Shown here piece by piece: positions 54,801 through 61,213 of a stretch of DNA of 64,000 nucleotides. Source of the stretch: Phycisphaeraceae bacterium D3-23 (GTDB lineage Bacteria > Planctomycetota > Phycisphaerae > Phycisphaerales > Phycisphaeraceae). Both the position numbers and the translations under genes were made by a program. The notes under the pieces were generated by a model. The model ran no database searches. It was given only the letters and a program-made list of their open reading frames with translations, and was not told the DNA's origin. Location: assembly GCA_039555135.1 (NCBI GenBank), contig CP114179.1:2976001-3040000 (forward strand). The letters run 5' to 3'. Numbering within the stretch: position 1 is the stretch's first letter; every line of letters begins with the position of its first letter.

Positions 54801-55362
54801 CCATGTTGCCGTTGGCGAGGTCACGTTCGGCCAGGGCGATCAGCCGGCGTGCCGCGGTGGCGTCGCCGTTGATCTGGCGCTGGGCCTGGGCGATGCGAGC
54901 GTCGGCGCGGCTGCGCTGGACATCGCTCGCGTTGTCGCCGGCCACAAGCGACTGGTAGTAGCTCAGCGCGTCGGCGTAGTTGCCGGCGAGCATCGCGTCG
55001 TCGCCTTTCGCCATCAGCTCAGCGGCGCTGACCTGGACGGCGGGCTCGACGACAGCGGGCTGCTCGGCGGTGCCGGGCTGCTGCACTTCGACACCAGCGA
55101 GGCGCTGCTCGATGGTGGCGATGGTGTTGTAGAAGCTGGGCCGCAACTCACCGGGGAGCTGCAACTCATCGACGCGTCGCAGGACGGCTTGCGCCTCCTG
55201 CAGTTGGCCGGCTTCGTAGAGCTCGATGCCCTGCGTGTAGAGTTCCTGTGCGGTGGGTTGAGCGTCTTGTGCCAGCGCCGCTCCTGCGGACGCCGGTGAT
55301 GTGACACTCAGAAATGTGCCGGAGCACAGAACGAGTACGAGAGCAGATGTTCGGATGCGCAA
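51877..55362 (-). CDS. Type II/IV-like secretin with TPR N-terminus
   Basis: A 1161-residue outer-membrane secretin subunit. The TTG at 55362 has GGAGG 7 bases upstream and begins the signal peptide LRIRTSALVLVLCSGTFLSV, so the longer ORF from 55506 is rejected. TPR-like helices (~30-190), then a long coiled, Ala/Glu-rich middle (~200-520), an N0/STN-type domain (VNFDSAGLGSVIDYIRDTTG), N-domains with LIVKSTNDNHRQIFSLLGRL, a 19-Gly run, and the secretin core (EFGVDLDVAFGAMNT; ADRRYVTMTLRPSLATV; GGQRLVGEAEIESGVPVLSK then IPYINRLF). Compared with GspD/PilQ it has an unusually large N-terminus. No other secretion or pilus genes are in the window, so its partner machine is unknown. Confidence 0.92.
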   Translation of the reverse strand: MRIRTSALVLVLCSGTFLSVTSPASAGAALAQDAQPTAQELYTQGIELYEAGQLQEAQAVLRRVDELQLPGELRPSFYNTIATIEQRLAGVEVQQPGTAEQPAVVEPAVQVSAAELMAKGDDAMLAGNYADALSYYQSLVAGDNASDVQRSRADARIAQAQRQINGDATAARRLIALAERDLANGNMDAAEAKLLDARGSGAQLSPFDEEGIEDKLASIGEYREARAAVAQASDAGDNSELAEAQARLAEAEAEIASLQDQLSENASHVTSRPAASDLLAQARMQSAEDKVAEADDAMANGQIHLAVQLYEEAALLDPDNADVAAKLADAQAQVNQDIRPVDPLTNRAADIAIVRQETMARYDQAMTRASAALNNKEYDAAVDAVIEARTILNANRSAFSETERNEMISRAASMQAGINEARAMDEARIAAEAAAEQEAAEREAVERARVQRVQQVQERLHNARALQEDRRYAEAIDELEAALFIDPHNAAVQTLRDLLQDVMVATEAVRLRRELDILRSNQQLINDEAIIPYDELLTYPGEWPELTQMRLAGLEDNTGESEANRTAQLAMRRVVTVNFDSAGLGSVIDYIRDTTGANITVNWPALEIPGIDQDTLISISLARVPAEQLLKLVLEQASANAFEDDKAGYSIIEGIVQISTLAELKTSTEVRLYDIRDLLVQVPNFNNAPAFDLNEALSNTNTGGSNGGGGGGGGGGGGGGGGGGLFGDDQNDTEEDTPSRDELIEEIIELIQDTVGNQDEWLDDDSSIRELNGNLIVKSTNDNHRQIFSLLGRLRETRAIQISVEARFLLVDEHFLEEFGVDLDVAFGAMNTDTLLNIDTDGDMIPDATDGLPDNGSNWMPTTISQNSAANNFTAGGAPQSLAGTPAPVFHNPSGSSAGGIASRVTNSLSPVVFTGGDGGAIGRGLELGVGFVDDLQVNLLVSATLAQQNSLSLTAPRITFFNGQRAFVMVAQQISFISDLEPIPDTGGFDPTLSVTQSGVILDVEGTISADRRYVTMTLRPSLATVRQPIRTIPQEGAPIQNPITGVPEPGGSAFIEAPEVEITQVRATVSIPDRGTLLVGGQRLVGEAEIESGVPVLSKIPYINRLFTNTAIVKDERTLLILIKPTIIIQSEQEELLYPGLNDNPDAFDIGRPPTFSGE
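53191..53245. repeat. GCC/CCG trinucleotide run (poly-Gly tract in the secretin)
   Basis: About 55 bp of CCG/CCA triplets coding 19 consecutive glycines between the secretin N-domain and core domains. The copy number could slip. Confidence 0.85.
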
Positions 55363-55793
55363 CGCAGGGCCTCCCAAAAAAACGGGGTGTAGCGCAGGAC
55401 GCGATGCCGTCGTCGTCCTGTGGGGGTGGGCCGTGACATTCACGGCGTCTGCAACAACTGCGAGCTGGCTTCGGGTCGACGAGACCCTCGTCAGACGAGC
55501 AGGCATCTAATACAAACGACCACCTGAATCCGAAGTGTAAAGGCAGGGCTATCGATCCGCAAGTAGAGTTTTCAGGGATAGTTGCAGTTTTTTTACCGGG
55601 CCTTAAACGGACCTGTGGTTCGTCTTGGTAATCTCGGGGATTTTGGCAGGACAGAAGGCCGTCAATACCGGGTTGGCGGCCGGGCTTAGGTTTGCTACAA
55701 TGCCCGGCTCGCTGCGGCCCGACCGACCGGGCCCGGCCACGCTCCAAACCCCCAAAGCGCCGGCTTGCCGGCCAAACGCACCCGAGGTGACTC

Positions 55794-56036
55794 ATGGCAC
55801 ATAAAAAGGGACAGGGCTCGACCAAGAACGGCCGCGACTCCAACCCCCAGTACCGCGGCATCAAGCTCTACGGCGGCGAGACCGCCAAGGCCGGCTCCAT
55901 CATCATCCGACAGTGCGGAACCAAGTTCAAGCCCGGGTTCAACGTCGGTATCGGCAAGGACGACACCCTCTACGCCCTGACCCCCGGCACCATCGAGTTC
56001 CAGGGGCGAAAGGTCCACGTCCGCGAATCAGCCTGA
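55794..56036 (+). CDS. rpmA: 50S ribosomal protein L27
   Basis: bL27 of the large ribosomal subunit. 80 residues: [20 protein letters not shown], then [29 protein letters not shown] and the terminal VHVRESA. It starts directly with MAHKK, so no N-terminal leader cleaved by a protease is present. AGGTGA precedes the ATG. The usual rplU (L21) is not upstream: the gap 55363-55793 holds no L21-like ORF, only unassigned sequence and the promoters of the divergent pair. obgE lies about 1.1 kb downstream with a PEP-CTERM gene inserted between, so the common rplU-rpmA-obg order is partly broken. Confidence 0.97.
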   Translation: MAHKKGQGSTKNGRDSNPQYRGIKLYGGETAKAGSIIIRQCGTKFKPGFNVGIGKDDTLYALTPGTIEFQGRKVHVRESA

Positions 56037-56099
56037 TTACCGGACCGAGACTGGACTTAGTTCAGCACCATACCTAGTGCAACACCATATAGAGATGAA

Positions 56100-56130
56100 G
56101 CCCACGTTCGCCGAACGTGGGCTTCATTTA
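56100..56130. terminator. Bidirectional terminator after rpmA
   Basis: AAGCCCACGTTCG (56099-56111) pairs with CGAACGTGGGCTT (56113-56126), followed by CATTTAT. It lies between the convergent rpmA and PEP-CTERM 3 genes. Confidence 0.75.
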
Positions 56131-56175
56131 TGTGTGGTTCACCTGTCGAGTCGGGCTGGGGTCCTTGACCGCGCC

Positions 56176-56751
56176 TCAGTTGGCTCGCCGCCGCCGCATC
56201 ACCGCCAGCCCGCCCAAGCCGAGCATGGCCAGCGAAGTCGGTTCGGGGGCGAGACCTGTGACCACGACGTTGTCGATCGCGACGGCGTCGGCACCGCTGC
56301 TGACGGACTGGTCTTTTTCGTACTGGAAGCTGATGACGTGCGTGCCGGGGGTGAGCGCGAACGGGCCGAAGCTGCTGGTGGTGGTGCCCGAGTCCGCAAA
56401 AATCTGGGGGCCATCCAGGAACAGACGGAAGAAGTCGAAGCCCGGTTCGGACCCAAGGCCGTAGTCGAACTCAAGCGTGCCGCCCGATGGGCCAATCATC
56501 ACGGTGAGGTTGAGGGTCGAGGTCTGGCCATGATCCAGGTCCTGCCCGGATTCGTAGTGGTCGCCCGGTAACAGCCCACTGACGCCGGGCGCCCAGGGCA
56601 GGGTGCCGCCGCCATCGGCCCAGACGACGGTGGTGCCGTTGTGGGTATTGATGGTGCCGCCATCGAAGGTTTCAACGATACTGTCCGCCGCGGCCGTGGA
56701 GGCGAAAAGCGAAGCGGTGGCCATGGCAGCGAAAAGGGGCATCGGTTTCAT
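56176..56751 (-). CDS. PEP-CTERM sorting-domain protein 3
   Basis: A 191-residue exported protein. Signal peptide MKPMPLFAAMATASLFASTA then AA; AGGAG 8 bases before the ATG at 56751 decides the start. Beta-rich body (TVVWADGGGTLPW, GTLEFDYGLGSEPGFDFFRL, GTHVISFQYEKDQSV). C-terminus LAPEPTSLAMLGLGGLAVMR then RRRAN: the PEP-CTERM tail. It is placed between rpmA and obgE in the opposite direction, an unusual break in a housekeeping block. The body resembles a lectin-like or carbohydrate-binding sandwich, not assigned. The gap 56752-57126 (375 bp) up to obgE has no further gene that I recognise. Confidence 0.88.
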   Translation of the reverse strand: MKPMPLFAAMATASLFASTAAADSIVETFDGGTINTHNGTTVVWADGGGTLPWAPGVSGLLPGDHYESGQDLDHGQTSTLNLTVMIGPSGGTLEFDYGLGSEPGFDFFRLFLDGPQIFADSGTTTSSFGPFALTPGTHVISFQYEKDQSVSSGADAVAIDNVVVTGLAPEPTSLAMLGLGGLAVMRRRRAN

Positions 56752-57126
56752 TTCATCTTCTCCTAAGGGATGGGTTGGACAGTGCGATGTGTGTTCATAC
56801 TGTCGCGAAATGGTAGACGCTCTCCACGGGTGAGAGGGTCGAGACGGTCGCACAGACGGAATATGAGTATTGGAAGGAAATCTCCTAAGATAGGCCAGAG
56901 GTTAGAATAGCGGTACCTGTGTAAAAGTGCTAGGTTTTTCGGGAGTCCCGCCGAGTTTTGCTCCGCCAGACCACCCGTTTGGAGCGCGGCAACACGATCT
57001 CGCGTCCCGGCTTCCGCTAAAGAATGATCCCGAAAGTTAGGATGGGGGGTTGGCTGAATCGCGCCACATCACCCGTTGGCCCAGACTCGTGCAGCGGGTT
57101 GAGGCGAGAAAGAGTTCCAGTTCGCT

Positions 57127-58317
57127 ATGTTCATCGACGCCGCCAACATCTTGGTCCGCTCCGGCAAAGGGGGTGACGGCTGCGTCGCCTTCCACCGCGA
57201 GAAGTTCGTCGCCAAGGGCGGGCCCAGCGGCGGCGACGGCGGCAACGGCGGGTCGGTCATCCTCGTCGCCGACCCCGCCGTCGAGACCCTCATGGACTTT
57301 GCGGGCCGGCACCACTGGTTCGCGCCCGATGGCGAACAAGGCGGGTCCAAGGGCATGACCGGCAAGAAGGGCGACGACCTCGAGATTCACTTGCCCCCCG
57401 GCACGCTGGTCTACGAAAACCCGCCCGAGCTGCTCGCCCCCAAGCCGCCCGACCCCGACGACCCCGACCGCATCCTCGAAGAGATCTTCCTCACGGGCCA
57501 GGAACGCGCCCACCTCGCCCAGGTCCGCTCGCCCCAGCCCGGCGAGTCGCCGTCGGGCCCGCTGCTCGTCGACCTCAACACGCCCGGCATGCGCTACACC
57601 ATCGCCGGCGGCGGGCGCGGCGGCTTCGGCAACGAACACTTCAAATCCTCCACCAACCAGACCCCACGCGAGGCCTCGCCCGGCGAACCGTCCATCGAGC
57701 TCTACCTCCGTCTCGAGCTGAAGCTCATCGCCGACGTCGGGCTGCTGGGTAAACCCAACGCGGGTAAGAGCACGCTGCTTTCGCGCATCAGCGCCGCGCA
57801 GCCGAAGATCGCCGACTACCCGTTTACGACGCTCAAGCCCCAGCTCGGGATCGCGAAGCTCGACAGCCCGGGCCCCGCGTCGTCGGGCGTCGGGCGTCGG
57901 CTGGTGTTCGCCGACATCCCGGGCCTCATCGAGAACGCGCACCAGGGCCAGGGGCTCGGGCTTCAGTTCCTCAAACACGTCGAGCGGACGCGGGTGCTGC
58001 TGCATGTGCTGGAGATCGAGCCGACCGACGACAGCGACCCGATCGAGAACTACCGCGTGATCCGCAACGAGCTCAAGCAGCACAGCGAGGCGCTCGCCGC
58101 CAAGCCCGAGGTGGTCGTGTTGAGCAAGGCAGACCTGCTCGGCGGCCCAGAGGACCACGCCGTCGCGGCGGAGATGATCAGCGCAGAACTCGGCGTCCAG
58201 GTGCTCACCATGAGCGCCGCGACGGGCGAAGGCATCCCCCAGGTTCTCGAAGCGTGCTGGAACCTGCTCGACGGCACGCAAAAACAGCGTCCCGCCTGGA
58301 GCGACCGCATCGACTAA
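57127..58317 (+). CDS. obgE: Obg family GTPase
   Basis: Ribosome-assembly GTPase. 396 residues. Obg fold: MFIDAANILVRSGKGGDGCV, GGPSGGDGGNGGSVILVADP, GGRGGFGN; G domain: LLGKPNAGKSTLLSRI (G1), YPFTTLKP (G2), ADIPGLIENAHQGQGLG (G3), LSKADL (G4) and MSAATGEG (G5). Odd: after PPGTLVYENP there is an insertion of ~45 residues (ELLAPKPPDPDDPDRILEEI onwards) in the Obg fold before LVDLNTPG. The C-terminal OCT domain is absent, as in several bacteria. Predicted to be functional. Confidence 0.96.
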   Translation: MFIDAANILVRSGKGGDGCVAFHREKFVAKGGPSGGDGGNGGSVILVADPAVETLMDFAGRHHWFAPDGEQGGSKGMTGKKGDDLEIHLPPGTLVYENPPELLAPKPPDPDDPDRILEEIFLTGQERAHLAQVRSPQPGESPSGPLLVDLNTPGMRYTIAGGGRGGFGNEHFKSSTNQTPREASPGEPSIELYLRLELKLIADVGLLGKPNAGKSTLLSRISAAQPKIADYPFTTLKPQLGIAKLDSPGPASSGVGRRLVFADIPGLIENAHQGQGLGLQFLKHVERTRVLLHVLEIEPTDDSDPIENYRVIRNELKQHSEALAAKPEVVVLSKADLLGGPEDHAVAAEMISAELGVQVLTMSAATGEGIPQVLEACWNLLDGTQKQRPAWSDRID

Positions 58318-58365
58318 CGCGCCCGCGCTTCGACGTGCAGCCCCCATCTTCACACTGCAAAGCGA

Positions 58366-58390
58366 AGCCCACAGATTCCATCTGTGGGTG
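58366..58390. repeat. Hairpin GAAGCCCACAGATTCCATCT...GTGGG (copy 3)
   Basis: GAAGCCCACAGATTCCATCT then GTGGG forms a stem with an ATTCCAT loop. It occurs between obgE and coaX, and the next copy (59308-59335, with CACAAATTCCATCTGTGG) occurs between coaX and the membrane-protein gene. Confidence 0.7.
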
Positions 58391-58485
58391 TCCCCACCCT
58401 GCGCGCACCCAACCCACACTCAAAACCCATCCGGTTATCATGCCTACGCCCCACAGCGAACCCTCCCCTTAGGTGTGTTAACCCT

Positions 58486-59262
58486 ATGTCCAACCTCAAC
58501 CTCCTCGCGGTCAGCGTCGGCAACACCCGCACCCGGGTCGGCTCGTTCGTCGATGGCAAACTGCTCGAAGTCTCCGCCTTTGTCAACGCACGCTCCGAAA
58601 AAATCGGTTCGGCGATCGACACCGCCTACGCACCGCTTATCGATCGCCCCGACGCGAGCATCCTGCTCTCCACCGTCGACCCCGACCGCGGCGATGCCGT
58701 CGAAACCATCATCCGCAAGCAGCTTGGCCAGGACGTCTTCCGCGTCGAACGCGACATGCCCATCCCCGTGGGTCGGCAGCTCGACCGCGAGGCGATCGTC
58801 GGCGAAGACCGCCTGCTCAACGCTGCGGCCGCGTACGACAAGCTCAAGCAGTCGTGCGTTATTGTCGATGCCGGCACCGCGATGACCATCGACCTCGTCG
58901 ACGGCGAAGGCACGTTCCACGGCGGGGCGATCGTCCCGGGCGCGCAGCTCATGCTCGACGCGCTGGGCCAGCGCGCCGCGCAGCTCCCCGAGATCGAGCT
59001 GCGCAAGCCCGAAGAAGTCGTCGGCCACAACACCGCCGAGGCGATGCTCTCCGGCGTGTTCTACGGCATGCGTGGCATGGTCCGCGAACTCGTCGAGCAG
59101 TACGCCACCGAGGCCGGCCAGTTCCCGCTCGTCATCGCGACCGGCGGCGATGCGCAGGTCCTGTTCCGCGAGTGCGACATCGTCGAACGCGTCGTCCCCG
59201 ACCTCACCCTCTGGGGCATCGCCGTCACCCTCCGCGCCGCGCTCGAACAGGCCGAGGGCTAG
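58486..59262 (+). CDS. coaX: Type III pantothenate kinase CoaX
   Basis: First enzyme of CoA synthesis, unable to be replaced by CoaA-type enzymes structurally. 258 residues. ASKHA fold: phosphate motif AVSVGNTRTRVGSF, then VGEDRLLNAAAAYD, VIVDAGTAMTIDLVDGEGTFHGGAIVPG (in two parts; the catalytic DAGTA), HNTAEAMLSGVFYGMRGMV, and IATGGDA. Family motifs intact. A short gap follows obgE, and the start is the ATG at 58486. Complements panD at 941 for pantothenate/CoA metabolism. Confidence 0.96.
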   Translation: MSNLNLLAVSVGNTRTRVGSFVDGKLLEVSAFVNARSEKIGSAIDTAYAPLIDRPDASILLSTVDPDRGDAVETIIRKQLGQDVFRVERDMPIPVGRQLDREAIVGEDRLLNAAAAYDKLKQSCVIVDAGTAMTIDLVDGEGTFHGGAIVPGAQLMLDALGQRAAQLPEIELRKPEEVVGHNTAEAMLSGVFYGMRGMVRELVEQYATEAGQFPLVIATGGDAQVLFRECDIVERVVPDLTLWGIAVTLRAALEQAEG

Positions 59263-59307
59263 CACGCCCGTCCCCGACCTGCGGTGTGTTGAGACCGTCC
59301 GAATCTC

Positions 59308-59335
59308 GAAGCCCACAAATTCCATCTGTGGGTCT
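59308..59335. repeat. Hairpin GAAGCCCACAAATTCCATCT...GTGGG (copy 4)
   Basis: GAAGCCCACAAATTCCATCT then GTGGG; same sequence family as 58366-58390 with one base change in the stem. It is 22 bp before the next start codon. Confidence 0.7.
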
Positions 59336-59356
59336 GCCGCACCCACCCACCCACAC

Positions 59357-59852
59357 ATGCCCCCCTCGCCCACCCAAGACGCCGCCCTGCAACGCGCCCG
59401 GTCGTACTGGCTCGCCGCGCTGTTCATCGTCGTGCCCCTGCCCTTCCTCATCCTCCCCATGACCGGCGCGGCCTGGCTCAACGCCGCGCCGGGCGATGCG
59501 TTCCCCGGCGGCACCCGCTTCACCCTCATGTCGCTCGGCTTCGCCGCCGCACTCGCCATGCTCGGCATGTTCGCACGCAACCAGGCCTACAAAAGCAGCT
59601 GGCAAGGCGACATCGTCACGCCCGCCGGCTACGTCCGGGGCAACCTCTACTTCTTCGCAGCGCTGGTCATCGGTGCTGTCGGCATCGCGCTCGCCGGCGT
59701 CAAAACCGCCTACCCCCGCGCCCAGCTTCGCCGCAGCGCCCGTCTACTTCGGCCTGCTCCTCCTGAGCCGACCCAACGGCAAACCGATGCACCCGCACCC
59801 GCCGACACCGGGCCCGGGCGGCCGCGCCAGCGACGCGAAGGACACGCCGTGA
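59357..59852 (+). pseudogene. Small membrane protein, one frameshift
   Basis: From the ATG at 59357 the product has two TM helices (YWLAALFIVVPLPFLILPMT and TLMSLGFAAALAMLGMFARN), a loop, and a third TM (LYFFAALVIGAVGIALAGVK). After TAYP the frame loses meaning. The +1 frame continues as APSFAAAPVYFGLLLLSRPN and stops at 59852. Removing one C from the CCCCC run near 59713-59717 restores an uninterrupted ~165-residue protein. The stop overlaps the GTG start of the mnmE-like gene (GTGA), which supports that end. Either a sequence error or a recent frameshift. Confidence 0.75.
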
Positions 59853-61168
59853 CGCGACTCCACCTCGCCACCGCAAACACCCCCGGCGCCATCGCGCTGC
59901 TCCAGCTCCACGGTCCCGACACGCCGCGCATCCTTAAACAGCTCACCGGCCGCGCCGACTGGCGGCCCGGCCGGGTCTCGCTCTGCCACTTCGCCGACAT
60001 CGACGAAGGCCTCGCGGTGCTGATGAACCGAGATGTGCATGCAGGCGACGGCATTGCTCCCCCTCCCTCCCAGGGAGGGGGCCGGGGGGAGGGTCTTCGG
60101 TCTGGCGAAACTAGAGGCCGTGAACCAGACGCCGACCGCAGACCCCCACCCCAGCCCTCCCCCTGGAAGGGAGAGGGGGCCGGAACAAAGGCAGAAGAAG
60201 TAACACGAAAACACAATGCCCCCTGGGCGCAGCTCATGCCCCACGGCGGCCCGCGCGTCGTCCAATTGCTCATCGACCACCTGCTCACGCTGGGATGCAC
60301 CCTCGAGCCCGCCCCCGCCCCGCGCGATGTTTACCCCGAAGCGGGCAGCCCGATCGAGGCCGATATGCTCCACGCGATCGCTGCCGCTGCCAGCCCCGCC
60401 GCGATCGACCTGCTCGCCCGGCAGCCCACGCTTTGGCGCGGCCTGCTTCAGCAGGCCGGCGACTCCCCCGAGATACCGCAGCGTGACACCCTCGCCAAAC
60501 GCTCACGCACCCTCGACCAACTGATCACGCCGCCGACGGTGGTCGTCGTCGGCCGCGCCAACGTCGGCAAGTCCACCCTCACCAATGCGCTCTCGGGCCG
60601 GGCCGTCAGCATCGTCGCCGACCTGCCCGGCACGACGCGCGACTGGGTGGGGGCGTTGGTCGAGCTTCGCTCGGGTCTTGGGTCTCGGGTTGCGGGACGG
60701 GCAGGAGATGGCGGCGCAAACCCGAAACCCGAGACCCGAGGCCCGGCACCGGAGATCGCCGTGCACTGGCTCGACACGCCGGGGCTCCGCGCAAGCGACG
60801 ACACGGTCGAGCAACGTGCGATCGCGCTGGCGCGCTCGGTGATCGAGCGTGCGAATGTGCTTGTCGTGATGCGCGACGCCGAGAACGCCTGGCCCGACAC
60901 CGACGCACTGCCGCGCACCCCCGACCTGTGGGTGATGAACAAGTGCGATGAAGCTGAGACACCCAGCGAAAGCGCAGGCCAATCACCCGACCGCCCGCTC
61001 CCCCTCAGCGCCGAACACGGCCACGGCCTGCCCGCACTCCAGCATCACATCCTCGGTTTAGTCGGCCTCGCGTTCTTCGACGACGACACCCCTTGGGCAT
61101 TCTCAAACACCCTCCGCGACTGGGCCGCCGGCGAGCCGGTTGACCTTGATGCGTACCTTCGGCCGTAG
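59849..61168 (+). CDS. MnmE/TrmE-like tRNA modification GTPase, two repeat inserts, altered C-terminus
   Basis: Potassium-dependent GTPase of the tRNA cmnm5U34 modification (with MnmG) by homology. 439 residues. N-terminal tetrahydrofolate-type domain (TRLHLATANTPGAIALLQLH; HGGP at 132-135), a helical domain, and the G domain: GRANVGKSTL (235-244), PGTTRDWV (G2), DTPGLR (G3), NKCD (G4). Two in-frame repeats interrupt it: residues 70-123 (60054-60210) and 274-301 (60671-60750). The canonical C-terminal CxGK that carries the catalytic Cys is missing. The frame ends LDAYLRP with its TAG stop inside the GTAGGGTGGGT repeat at 61165. Start: the GTG at 59849. Activity is doubtful; mnmG is not in the window. 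Confidence 0.85.
   Translation: MTRLHLATANTPGAIALLQLHGPDTPRILKQLTGRADWRPGRVSLCHFADIDEGLAVLMNRDVHAGDGIAPPPSQGGGRGEGLRSGETRGREPDADRRPPPQPSPWKGEGAGTKAEEVTRKHNAPWAQLMPHGGPRVVQLLIDHLLTLGCTLEPAPAPRDVYPEAGSPIEADMLHAIAAAASPAAIDLLARQPTLWRGLLQQAGDSPEIPQRDTLAKRSRTLDQLITPPTVVVVGRANVGKSTLTNALSGRAVSIVADLPGTTRDWVGALVELRSGLGSRVAGRAGDGGANPKPETRGPAPEIAVHWLDTPGLRASDDTVEQRAIALARSVIERANVLVVMRDAENAWPDTDALPRTPDLWVMNKCDEAETPSESAGQSPDRPLPLSAEHGHGLPALQHHILGLVGLAFFDDDTPWAFSNTLRDWAAGEPVDLDAYLRP
60054..60210. repeat. Inverted repeat CCCTCCCTCCCAGGGAGG... in the mnmE-like gene
   Basis: Left arm (60055-60093): GCTCCCCCTCCCTCCCAGGG then AGGGGGCCGGGGGGAGGG. Right arm (60142-60182): CCCCCACCCCAGCCCTCCCC then CTGGAAGGGAGAGGGGGCC. 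Read in frame it yields a Gly/Pro/Arg-rich loop of about 54 residues directly before the HGGP motif. Confidence 0.8.
60671..60750. repeat. Inverted repeat CTCGGGTCTTGGGTCTCGGG in the mnmE-like gene
   Basis: Left arm (60670-60698): CTCGGGTCTTGGGTCTCGGG then TTGCGGG. Right arm (60719-60745): AACCCGAAACCCGAGACCCG then AGGCCC. It sits between G2 (GTTRDW) and G3 (DTPG) and adds about 28 residues. Same word family as 13731-13851. Confidence 0.8.
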
Positions 61169-61206
61169 GGTGGGTAGAGCGCGTCCGCGAGCGCAACCCA
61201 CCCTAC
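61165..61206. repeat. GTAGGGTGGGT palindrome (copy 3), contains the mnmE-like stop
   Basis: GTAGGGTGGGTAGAGCGCGT then CCGCGAGCGCAACCCACCCT then AC. Left and right tips are complementary. The TAG at 61166-61168 is the stop codon of the mnmE-like gene. It fills the gap to the convergent gene at 61214. Confidence 0.8.
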
Positions 61207-61213
61207 AAGAAAA

